From: Verrucomicrobiota bacterium
Lineage (GTDB): Bacteria > Verrucomicrobiota > Verrucomicrobiia > Chthoniobacterales > JAFAMB01
Direction: 5' to 3'
DNA length: 5,142 bases
NCBI GenBank assembly: GCA_019241095.1
Contig: JAFAXJ010000531.1
Location: 1 to 5,142 of the forward strand
This document shows, in pieces, positions 1 to 5,142 of the stretch (its first letter is position 1; each line of letters starts with the position of its first letter). The position numbers were made by a program, and so were the translations under genes. The notes under the pieces are model-generated. The model had not been told where the DNA came from. It did not search any database and worked only from the letters and a program-made list of their open reading frames with translations.

Positions 1-36
1 GGTTATAACTGCCGAGCGCCAATCACGACAAAGAAT

Positions 37-110
37 GCCACCAAGCGTATCCTAGCAGCCGGAGTTTCTTACCGTAGTAAAATTGCGCCGCAATTTGGGG
101 AGCTAACTAA
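37..110 (+). repeat. Direct repeat, copy A (74 bp)
   Basis: This segment matches 2356-2428 in the same orientation, with about 69 of 74 aligned positions identical: four substitutions and one inserted T here. It starts at GCCACCAAGCG and ends at AGCTAACTAA. Copy A continues on its right into recognisable glycosyltransferase C-terminal sequence. Copy B instead joins an IS110 transposase remnant on its left. The two copies bracket the membrane-protein gene at 376-2136. The segment may be coding sequence from the glycosyltransferase tail or from the transposase; both readings are frameshifted, so its origin is unresolved. It is far longer than a normal target-site duplication. Confidence 0.9.
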
Positions 111-176
111 CCCAGCTTTCCAGCGGAAGAACGCGTATTCAGCAATCAGTAACCCTAACAGTAGAAGAACTAACGG
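56..176 (-). pseudogene. Decayed C-terminal fragment of a family 2 glycosyltransferase
   Basis: Read on the minus strand from about 176, the sequence encodes LLLLGLLIAEYAFFRW, which matches LLLLGLLIAGYAFFRW at residues 364-379 of the intact glycosyltransferase at 3200-4474 in 15 of 16 positions. Further on, a reading NCGAxYYGKKLRL resembles the 'FGALDYGKTLRL' segment that precedes the last membrane helix in this family. An extra T near position 83 shifts the frame and brings in a stop. The catalytic domain is absent: above position 176 the similarity to the intact gene ends, and the left part may continue beyond the window. Over positions 120-176 DNA identity to the intact gene is only about 75% (43 of 57, counted by eye), and most differences are synonymous. 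The source was therefore probably a functional homologue that diverged under selection before it was truncated, rather than a recent copy of the neighbour. No function is expected now. Confidence 0.75.
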
Positions 177-216
177 TGTTGGCGCGCTGGCCCGACCATC
201 TCGTGCGACCCATCTC

Positions 217-280
217 CGGTTGCGAACTGTCCAGATAGCTTACTACTTCTTTGTTTTCGGGTTGCGGTTGCGACCTGTCC
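217..280 (+). repeat. 16-bp near-perfect direct repeat pair upstream of the membrane-protein gene
   Basis: CGGTTGCGAACTGTCC at 217-232 and CGGTTGCGACCTGTCC at 265-280 differ at one base and start 48 bp apart. The first copy is followed by AGATAG, and CCAGATAG occurs again at 305-312. The spacing and the position 96 bp before the start codon would suit tandem operator sites, but leftover duplicated DNA is equally possible. The rest of the non-coding stretch 177-375 shows no open frame or RNA gene that I can support. A TATACT hexamer at 281-286 resembles a -10 box but has no convincing -35 partner. Confidence 0.4.
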
Positions 281-375
281 TATACTGTTTGCTGCGCGCA
301 ATACCCAGATAGGACCTCAACTCCCTTTTGATGTGGCGCCCTGATGAGACCTGTCTCTTCGATTAAAACCTCCAT

Positions 376-2136
376 ATGGGATTCGTAGACGGGCTCGCGA
401 ACACAACTGGTTTTCAAAACCGATTGACGTTTCAGACTCAGAAATTGATTATCCCAGGCGTGGTGTCTCAACCGCAAGTTAAAGCCGCACTCGTTGTTGA
501 AAGGCTCTGGAGAACCGAAATTTCTTTAGGGACGGGTTTGTTCCTGGTAGGCATTGTTCAGTTTTTTAGAGTAGACCAGATTCCAGGTGATTTAGGTGAT
601 AGCCGTTTCAACATGTATGTGCTTGAGCACGGATATCGCTGGCTCATGCACCTTGATGGTTCATTCTGGTCCGCTCCATTTTTTTATCCGGCACCCGACG
701 TGATTACCTATTCGGACAATCACTTGGGAAGCTTCCTGTTCTATTCCGTATTTCGAATATTCGGTGCTGGCCGTGAAACGGCATTCCAGTTATGGGCCGT
801 TACTATTTTTTCCCTGAACTATTTTATAACATGGATCGTTCTATGGAGACATCGATGCAACGCTGTCGGCGCGGCTGGCGCCGCTTATGTCTTTACGTTT
901 GGTATAGCGATGGCCGCCCAAATGACTCACATCCAACTGGCACCAAGATTCATGGTTCCAATCGCCTTCTGGATGTCATCACGCCTAATCGAAACAGGAC
1001 TGCCAAAATACCTTCACGGTTTACTCGCAGCATGCGCCTACCAAATCTATTTGGGGATATATGTCGGTTATTTTTTGATTCTCTCGCTTGTCCCGTTTTG
1101 TCTGGCTTTATTTCTGATCCAGCAACGATGGACCAGAATCGGTTCGTTCATCAAACAATCCGATTGCAAAATTTCTTATCGATTGATCGAGTACACCGTG
1201 TCTTGTCTTGTCTTTGTATTGGTCCTGTTACCAATAGCGATTCCCTATTACCGAACACACCAATGGGTGGGAAACCGGTCCTGGGAAGAGGTAATGAAAA
1301 TGCTTCCGCGAACGCGGTCGTACTTCTACGGACCAGACTCGATACTTTGGGGAAATATATCTCAGCAGATTGGAGCGGAACTTCCATTTTGCAATGAACA
1401 CAAGCTATTTCCAGGAGTTCTGCCCTATCTCGCGATCATCGCTTTTGTTTATTTGCGTTTGAAGAATAAGACGGATCGAGCGCTGTCGCAGGCCGGACTT
1501 GCGATGATTGGAGTATTACTTGTTTTGGTCCTCCTAACTTCTTACCGTTACCGATTCGCATTGTATCATTCCATTTGGACATTCTTCCCAGGCGCCGGGG
1601 CAATTCGGGGGGTTAGCAGGATTGCGTTAGTTTTGCTGTACCCGGTCGTCTTCATCTTCGCAGTGACCGGCACCGCGATTATGCAAGGTCACGTACAAAT
1701 TGGCGCGCGTTGGAAGCAAGGATCCTTGGGGTTGGGCCTCCTTTTACTTACAGTTGTTGACCAGGCGGCTGTGAGCCTTTCGGTAAGCAAACGAGAGTGC
1801 AAACGCAGGATCACGCAGATGGAAACAGCTATGTTGCAGGCTAGAGGAAGCAGGGTAGATCGCAACGTGTTCTGGGTAAATCAGAACAATGGGGATCCTT
1901 ATTATGTAAAAGATCTGGATGTAATGCTGGCCGGCCAGGCTCTCGGGATGAATGTGGTGAACGGATATTCAGGGTTAGTGCCGAAAGGATACGCGTTTCG
2001 GCTGACCGCCCTGGAGGGAGACTGGTGCGATGATTTGCGGAATTGGGCCAAAATCAATCCGGGATTTATCACGGACGATTCCTTGATACAGATCGGCTCC
2101 AAGTGCCAACTCTCTTCTCCGAAACTATCGAGGTGA
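376..2136 (+). CDS. Polytopic membrane protein, putative GT-C-like glycosyltransferase
   Basis: This 586-residue protein is dominated by hydrophobic helices. After a polar N-terminus the first helix lies at about residues 49-65, and roughly ten more follow up to about residue 470. A soluble tail of about 110 residues closes the protein. The first extramembrane loop carries GDLGDSRFNMYVLEH (71-85), then FWSAPFFYPAP (97-107) and SDNHLG (113-118). Acidic pairs in the first outer loop are typical of GT-C fold enzymes, which use lipid-linked sugars outside the cytoplasm, so D72 and D75 are candidate active-site residues; this role is inferred. The motif set recalls uncharacterised integral membrane proteins found in polysaccharide loci. 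The tail has the YSGLVPKGY motif (residues 545-553) and the gene looks full length. An in-frame stop at 364-366 makes ATG 376 the first possible start, but no Shine-Dalgarno sequence precedes it; GTG codons at 460 and 463 are alternatives. The gene converges on the methyltransferase operon. Specific donor and acceptor are unknown. Confidence 0.8.
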   Translation: MGFVDGLANTTGFQNRLTFQTQKLIIPGVVSQPQVKAALVVERLWRTEISLGTGLFLVGIVQFFRVDQIPGDLGDSRFNMYVLEHGYRWLMHLDGSFWSAPFFYPAPDVITYSDNHLGSFLFYSVFRIFGAGRETAFQLWAVTIFSLNYFITWIVLWRHRCNAVGAAGAAYVFTFGIAMAAQMTHIQLAPRFMVPIAFWMSSRLIETGLPKYLHGLLAACAYQIYLGIYVGYFLILSLVPFCLALFLIQQRWTRIGSFIKQSDCKISYRLIEYTVSCLVFVLVLLPIAIPYYRTHQWVGNRSWEEVMKMLPRTRSYFYGPDSILWGNISQQIGAELPFCNEHKLFPGVLPYLAIIAFVYLRLKNKTDRALSQAGLAMIGVLLVLVLLTSYRYRFALYHSIWTFFPGAGAIRGVSRIALVLLYPVVFIFAVTGTAIMQGHVQIGARWKQGSLGLGLLLLTVVDQAAVSLSVSKRECKRRITQMETAMLQARGSRVDRNVFWVNQNNGDPYYVKDLDVMLAGQALGMNVVNGYSGLVPKGYAFRLTALEGDWCDDLRNWAKINPGFITDDSLIQIGSKCQLSSPKLSR

Positions 2137-2141
2137 CGGTA

Positions 2142-2361
2142 TGGGAGTGATTTCGAACCGAGATCACTCGCTTTGCGCTGCAAGTTGCGGAGCATGCGTT
2201 CCTTGAAGAGCTTTTCGTAGGCTTGTTGACCGGCTTCGACATAAGCTGTGCCGATTGAGCATGCGGTAAAGCAGCCGTGCAAACTTATGAGCTCCGGCGT
2301 TGATGGCCGTTGGAGCTCCGAGTCGTGATTTGATCGCCGGATGAAAGCGCCGATAGCCACC
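2142..2361 (-). mobile_element. C-terminal remnant of an IS110-family transposase, frameshifted
   Basis: On the minus strand three short reading pieces in two frames join into a typical IS110-family C-terminus: IGAFIRR (about 2354-2334), then IKSRLGAPTAINAGAHKFA and RLLYRMLNR (about 2334-2251), then GTAYVEAGQQAYEKLFKERM followed by LRNLQRKASDLG (about 2252-2155). The family pattern is LGAFYRRxKxRLGAPKAITAxAHKLARxxYxML, then YVDxGxxYYE, then LxRxAxxLG. The frames break near 2334 and near 2252, so the gene is dead. The RuvC-like DEDD domain and most of the Transposase_20 domain are missing. The element ends about 6 bp from the stop codon of the membrane-protein gene. The family call rests on remembered motif patterns, not on a search. 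Confidence 0.72.
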
Positions 2362-2428
2362 AAGCGTATCCGAGCAGCCAGAGTTTCTTACCGTAGTAAA
2401 ATGCGCCGCAATTTGAGGAGCTAGCTAA
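2356..2428 (+). repeat. Direct repeat, copy B (73 bp)
   Basis: This copy is about 93% identical to 37-110 in the same orientation. On the minus strand, without the extra base seen in copy A, it reads through NCGAFYYGKKLWLLGYAWW, which resembles the glycosyltransferase C-terminal segment but is joined directly to the IS110 remnant. To the right, past about 2428, similarity to copy A stops abruptly, so the clear glycosyltransferase sequence next to copy A is absent here. The junction suggests a past recombination or imprecise duplication at this repeat. Confidence 0.9.
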
Positions 2429-2513
2429 GTAACTACTAAGACTCAGGATATGCCGCTTCCAGTTTTCTAAAGATCTTTGGAACCCAAGACCAGCCGGCGG
2501 CGGCTCGAGGAAT
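2429..2513. other. Short non-coding stretch beyond the methyltransferase stop codon
   Basis: I see no gene here. It contains the 10-bp palindrome AAAGATCTTT at 2469-2478, which also occurs at 4768-4777. It also holds GACTCAGGAT at 2440-2449, repeated inside the methyltransferase end at 2531-2540. There is no clear rho-independent terminator for the minus-strand operon: a GC-rich stretch near 2494-2506 lacks a following T run on that strand. Confidence 0.4.
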
Positions 2514-3203
2514 TTACTTTGCAGCCGGCCGACTCAGGATCAGGTACTGACCGCCGAGCATTGTAGGGGCCAAACTGGGCTCCAAATGTCGCAACCAAGC
2601 TAGAAGTCTCGGAAAAAAAAAGGCCGAGGTCACCCTGATAACGTCAAAGCCGGCCAGCTTCAGCATTTTACGCGCTTCTCCCGGCGTCATTGTGAAGGTC
2701 CCTCGATCGAATTCGCATCGGCTCATTACAAGACGAGTCCCGGGATTCAATGGATTATTTTCCCAAAGGGCAAATATTGCGCCGGGCCTCAGGACCCGGT
2801 GCACAAAGTGCAAGGCAGCCCCTCGGTCACCCGGAGCAATATGATGAAACACGCCGTTGCAAAACACAAGATCAGCGTAACCTGAATATTCCTTCGGATG
2901 ACAAAATCCAACTATGCCACTGTGGTTCCGTTGAGTTGCCTCAGCCAGGATCTGCGGTGAGATGTCCACGCCAACCACCGAATGCGGCTGAAATTCCCGA
3001 ATCAAAAATGGGATTGCGATCCCTGGACCACAGCCGAAGTCGACTATTTTGGACAACCGGTGCAAGCGGTGGAGATCAATAAGCCGCCGTGTAATGCGAA
3101 TTCGTTGCTTCGAAAAGTATTCGCCGGTTTCACCGGTAATCGATAAGCTTTTCGCCAGGATCTTCTCGTAATTGCTTGCGTAAGCGTCAAAGTCAGCGCT
3201 CAT
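2514..3203 (-). CDS. Class I SAM-dependent methyltransferase
   Basis: The 229-residue protein has the Rossmann-type methyltransferase signature. Motif I is VDFGCGPG (54-61), which binds S-adenosylmethionine. VVGVDIS (76-82) has the acidic residue D80 expected to contact the ribose. ADLVFCNGVFHHI (110-122) forms motif II, and RVLRPGAIFALWENNPLNPG (136-155) motif III. The WENNPLNP and RCEFDRG segments followed by an 'AGFDVIRV' strand are typical of a methyltransferase group that travels with membrane glycosyltransferases in polysaccharide loci. The start codon overlaps the end of the upstream glycosyltransferase by 4 bp (ATGA), which indicates translational coupling and a shared transcript. The enzyme should act in the cytoplasm or at the inner membrane on a sugar, nucleotide-sugar or lipid-linked intermediate; the true acceptor cannot be read from the sequence. 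A quinone or small-molecule methyltransferase is the main alternative. Confidence 0.9.
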   Translation of the reverse strand: MSADFDAYASNYEKILAKSLSITGETGEYFSKQRIRITRRLIDLHRLHRLSKIVDFGCGPGIAIPFLIREFQPHSVVGVDISPQILAEATQRNHSGIVGFCHPKEYSGYADLVFCNGVFHHIAPGDRGAALHFVHRVLRPGAIFALWENNPLNPGTRLVMSRCEFDRGTFTMTPGEARKMLKLAGFDVIRVTSAFFFPRLLAWLRHLEPSLAPTMLGGQYLILSRPAAK

Positions 3204-4474
3204 CGGCGACGCAAGTTTAGGATGCTAAGGAAAAACGTGCCGAAAGCTACTTGCGCTCCGAGGGTCAGCAATGTTGTGCCGGTTACGACCAAACGCACAA
3301 AAAGGCGAGAATCCAGAGGCCCGAAATGAACCAAGCTCCAACGGAAAAATGCGTATCCGGCAATGAGCAACCCTAGCAGGAGGAGAGCCGACGATAAGAG
3401 CAGCCCACCCTCCAGAGTTAATCTCTCATTGAGCCTGCTTAAAGCCGGTTCAGAAGGTAGAAACCCAAAAGCGTTCGCAAATACTCTGGTAAGGAGAGCG
3501 AAGGCCACGGCATCGAAACCTACAATGACAAAAAGAGATGCAAACAGGAGCGAATGAATGTCGAGACCGATCCTGCCTATGAAGAGCGTGCCAGGCAATA
3601 AGAGTCCAAACAGGATGAGACCGATTGTCATCAAAACCAAACCAGGAATCAGGAACAGCCAACGAGGGCTGAACATTAGAAAAAATCGAAGTGTACGCCA
3701 ACCATCTCGAAACGTGCGTAGGTGCGGCCGGCCGTTAGTGCGCCCGTCTTTATAAAGGATCACCGGCACCTCTGTTATTTTTGCCTTCAGCAAAGATGCT
3801 TTAATAATCATTTCGACGGCGAACTCCATGCCAGTGCATTGCATCTCGAGCCGCTGGTAAAAGGTTTTAGAAAATCCTCTCAAACCGCAATTCACATCGT
3901 GAATCGGCGCGCCAAACCAAAAGCGCGCTAAGAAGCTGAACATCGGATTACCCCACCAGCGGTGAAGAAAAGGCATCGCTTCCGCCATGATTTTTCCGCC
4001 CCCTGACGGAAGCCGGCAGCCTTGCGCAAGATCGAATCCCGCCCGCAGTTTGAACAAAAAGCTATCCAGAGCTAATAGATCATAACTGTCGTCAGCGTCT
4101 CCCATTATGACGTACTGGCCCCGGGCGCTTTCGATACCTCCCATCAGCGCACTTCCATAACCCTTTTGCGAGACAGGAATCACTCGCGCCCCGGCACGCT
4201 CAGCTAGCATTTGCGAGCCGTCGGTGCTGCCATTGTCGGCAACAATAACCTCACCGTTCAGATTCTGAGCCTTGATCCACTGTATCGCCTTAGCAACGCA
4301 AGTCCCAACAGTCTGAGCCTCGTTCAGGCATGGGATCACGATCGAGATCTCACATTCCAGCCGTTCTTCAGGAAATGAAGCTTCGTCACATTCCAGGATT
4401 GCTGCCTGTAGCTCGGCGGGCTCCTGTTCTCTGCGGTGATCCGCGGTGTTACAAACAGGTAAATTTTCCGGCAT
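3200..4474 (-). CDS. Family 2 glycosyltransferase, Dpm1-like, with C-terminal membrane domain
   Basis: This 424-residue protein has an acidic N-terminal extension of about 40 residues, then a GT-A domain: SIVIPCLNEAQTVG (44-57), VIVADNGSTDGS (76-87), the metal-binding GDADDSYD (125-132), and DVNCGLRGF (193-201). The segment HLRTFRDGWRTLRFFLMFSP (251-270) leads into about four membrane helices at roughly 272-300, 306-336, 357-379 and 392-419. The overall plan is that of dolichyl- or polyprenyl-phosphate sugar transferases (DPM/DPG synthase-like): a cytoplasmic catalytic domain moves a hexose from a nucleotide sugar to a polyprenyl phosphate, or to another membrane acceptor. The sugar is unknown. 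ATG 4474 is preceded by GGAG at a 6-nt spacing, which supports this start. The gene leads the operon with the methyltransferase. A diverged, broken relative of its tail lies at 56-176. The gene itself is intact. Confidence 0.93.
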   Translation of the reverse strand: MPENLPVCNTADHRREQEPAELQAAILECDEASFPEERLECEISIVIPCLNEAQTVGTCVAKAIQWIKAQNLNGEVIVADNGSTDGSQMLAERAGARVIPVSQKGYGSALMGGIESARGQYVIMGDADDSYDLLALDSFLFKLRAGFDLAQGCRLPSGGGKIMAEAMPFLHRWWGNPMFSFLARFWFGAPIHDVNCGLRGFSKTFYQRLEMQCTGMEFAVEMIIKASLLKAKITEVPVILYKDGRTNGRPHLRTFRDGWRTLRFFLMFSPRWLFLIPGLVLMTIGLILFGLLLPGTLFIGRIGLDIHSLLFASLFVIVGFDAVAFALLTRVFANAFGFLPSEPALSRLNERLTLEGGLLLSSALLLLGLLIAGYAFFRWSLVHFGPLDSRLFVRLVVTGTTLLTLGAQVAFGTFFLSILNLRRR

Positions 4475-4480
4475 TAAACG

Positions 4481-4484
4481 CTCC
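4481..4484 (-). promoter_or_regulatory. Shine-Dalgarno sequence of the glycosyltransferase gene
   Basis: On the minus strand CCGGAGCGTTTAATG places GGAG six bases before the ATG at 4474. This is good spacing and settles that start, although the first 40 residues lie outside the conserved domain. Confidence 0.7.
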
Positions 4485-4584
4485 GGGGTAGGAGATACGT
4501 CAAGTCAGTCTTGAGGGCAAGCTGAGTGCTGGCTTGTCGCTTGCTTGGCCCGAGCGTCATTCGCGATCGTTTGGCTATCATTCT

Positions 4585-4645
4585 TGACACGACATTGTAC
4601 GCGGTCATTCGGGAGGTCTGACCCGACCTGCTTTATGTCGTGTCA
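4585..4645. promoter_or_regulatory. Perfect 11-bp inverted repeat with 39-bp spacer
   Basis: TGACACGACAT at 4585-4595 is the exact reverse complement of ATGTCGTGTCA at 4635-4645. The arm centres are 50 bp apart, close to five helical turns. Inside the spacer is a second dyad, AGGTC at 4614-4618 with GACCT at 4625-4629. The left arm overlaps a TTGACA -35-like hexamer at 4584-4589. Candidate roles are a pair of operator half-sites in the divergent promoter region, a stem in a leader RNA, or the ends of a very small decayed mobile element. No flanking target duplication is visible. Confidence 0.5.
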
Positions 4646-4660
4646 GTCCGAAATCAAGCT

Positions 4661-4683
4661 GGGTGGCGCCTTATCGCCCACCC
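4661..4683 (+). promoter_or_regulatory. GC-rich hairpin upstream of the export permease
   Basis: GGGTGGCG (4661-4668), loop CCTTAT (4669-4674) and CGCCCACCC (4675-4683) form an 8-bp stem with one bulged base. Outer bases GCTGG and CCAGC around it could extend or compete with the stem. No T run follows on either strand, so it is not a standard intrinsic terminator. It may be a leader RNA structure if transcription of the permease starts upstream. Confidence 0.4.
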
Positions 4684-4817
4684 TGGCCCCAGCATCGTTC
4701 GGTTACGGCTTTTAGGAAACGGTGCGCACGGCCATGCCGCGGACCTCTGACCTTACCTGCTGCATAGAAAGATCTTTACAAAGAATGGCTTCCAGCTTTT
4801 GTACGCGTCTGAGGTTT

Positions 4818-5142
4818 ATGGCCCAGACGACCGGCATTAAAGGACCTGATATTTCTTCCAACTCAACCGACCTAGATTATGAAACTGAAGCGTCGAGGTC
4901 GCGAAAGCCTACTTACGTTGTCGATGCCCGGAGACCCATCAGCAGCCGGCCAGCGGAGCTTTGGCAATGTCGTGAGTTATTCCTCTTGCTGGTAAAAAGA
5001 GATTTTGTTGCCGTATACAAGCAGACCGTATTAGGGCCGCTTTGGTTTTTCGTACAACCTTTTCTCGCCTCGTTGGTTTTCATGGTCATATTTGGGCAGA
5101 TTGCCCGGCTGCCGACTACCAATCTACCTCCCCTGGTATTTT
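4818..5142 (+). CDS. ABC-2 type polysaccharide export permease (Wzm-like), N-terminal part
   Basis: The first 108 codons are present and the gene is cut by the right edge. After a polar N-terminus comes YVVDARRP (33-40), ELWQCRELFLLLVKRDFVAV (47-66), YKQTVLGPLWFFVQP (67-81), and the first membrane helix to about residue 93, then GQIARLPTT. The RELxxxLVxRDxxxxYKQTxLGPLWFxxQP pattern is the hallmark of the membrane subunit of ABC exporters for O-antigen, teichoic acid or other undecaprenyl-linked glycans. It should pair with a Wzt-type ATPase, likely encoded just downstream. The reading frame is open back to 4716, with possible starts at GTG 4722, ATG 4734 and ATG 4785. ATG 4818 is preferred because it gives the usual short leader, and the upstream codons give a cysteine-rich, unlike-family peptide. 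GAGG lies only 3 bp before it, so the start is uncertain. The gene diverges from the glycosyltransferase operon. Confidence 0.9.
   Translation, partial: MAQTTGIKGPDISSNSTDLDYETEASRSRKPTYVVDARRPISSRPAELWQCRELFLLLVKRDFVAVYKQTVLGPLWFFVQPFLASLVFMVIFGQIARLPTTNLPPLVF

Larger units (their letters stand above)
4475..4817. other. Divergent intergenic region between glycosyltransferase and export permease
   Basis: This 343-bp region must carry the start signals of both the minus-strand operon and the plus-strand permease. TTGACA at 4584-4589 is a perfect -35 hexamer for the plus strand, but no good -10 box lies 16-18 bp beyond it. On the minus strand TACAAT (4599-4594) is a fair -10 box with a weak -35. 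Two dyad structures lie at 4585-4645 and 4661-4683 and are listed separately. The palindrome AAAGATCTTT sits at 4768-4777, about 40 bp before the chosen permease start. The permease frame is open from 4716, so the non-coding region may end earlier if a start at 4722, 4734 or 4785 is used. I see no small gene or known riboswitch class. Confidence 0.5.

Noticed and set aside
281..286. TATACT as a promoter -10 box for the membrane-protein gene
   Set aside because: It is close to consensus, but no acceptable -35 hexamer lies 15-19 bp upstream, so it is mentioned only as a weak possibility.
280..477. A 65-codon minus-strand open frame upstream of and overlapping the membrane-protein start
   Set aside because: There is no recognisable motif and no convincing ribosome-binding site for its first ATG, and it overlaps the better-supported gene. 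A shorter peptide from an internal ATG also shows nothing to support it.
792..1397. A 201-codon plus-strand open frame inside the membrane-protein gene
   Set aside because: It lies wholly within 376-2136 in another frame, its peptide has no recognisable domain, and the enclosing frame has a clear membrane-protein pattern.
1902..2363. A 153-codon minus-strand open frame across the end of the membrane-protein gene
   Set aside because: Only the part above about 2142 is meaningful, as one of two frames of the IS110 remnant. The rest is antisense to the membrane-protein gene.
37..2428. The direct repeats as a CRISPR array or as attachment sites of an integrated element
   Set aside because: There are only two copies more than 2 kb apart, no spacer pattern, no tRNA end and no integrase in the window.
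2750..3082. A 110-codon plus-strand open frame antisense to the methyltransferase
   Set aside because: It is low-complexity polar sequence and a shadow of the methyltransferase reading frame.
3558..3931. Short plus-strand open frames antisense to the glycosyltransferase
   Set aside because: They are basic, motif-free peptides fully covered by the strongly supported minus-strand gene.
4913..5122. A 69-codon minus-strand open frame at the right edge
   Set aside because: It is antisense to the Wzm-like permease, whose conserved YKQTVLGPLW motif fixes the plus strand as coding.

Overview
The window looks like part of a cell-surface polysaccharide (O-antigen or exopolysaccharide type) locus from a bacterium of moderate base composition, by eye near 50% G+C. 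The Wzm-type permease, the Dpm1-like glycosyltransferase with a membrane tail and its partner methyltransferase are typical of soil and sediment lineages such as Acidobacteriota or Verrucomicrobiota. That placement is a guess from gene style, not a demonstrated assignment.

Layout. At the left edge (about 1-176) is a decayed fragment of the C-terminal membrane region of a family 2 glycosyltransferase, minus strand. Next is about 200 bp of non-coding DNA holding a 16-bp near-perfect direct repeat. A plus-strand gene (376-2136) encodes a 586-residue polytopic membrane protein of the GT-C-like 'hypothetical membrane protein' type. Its stop codon almost abuts a frameshifted C-terminal remnant of an IS110-family transposase (about 2142-2361, minus strand). 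That remnant runs into a 73-bp segment nearly identical to one at the left edge, so the membrane-protein gene lies between two direct repeats. A minus-strand two-gene operon follows: a glycosyltransferase 2 (3200-4474), translationally coupled by a 4-bp ATGA overlap to a class I SAM-dependent methyltransferase (2514-3203). A 343-bp divergent intergenic region, rich in dyad symmetry, separates this operon from a plus-strand ABC-2 polysaccharide export permease (from 4818), which is cut by the right edge.

How the genes may work together (inference). The glycosyltransferase would load a sugar onto a polyprenyl-phosphate carrier or otherwise act at the inner membrane. The methyltransferase would modify a sugar or lipid intermediate. 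The large membrane protein could be a GT-C-type enzyme using the lipid-linked sugar on the outer side of the membrane. The Wzm permease, with an ATPase expected just beyond the window, would export the finished glycan. The IS remnant, the glycosyltransferase pseudogene and the direct repeats show that the left half has been rearranged. I found no CRISPR array, tRNA, rRNA, defence system or clearly new biological system. The most notable signals are the repeat-bracketed membrane gene and the symmetric intergenic region before the permease.
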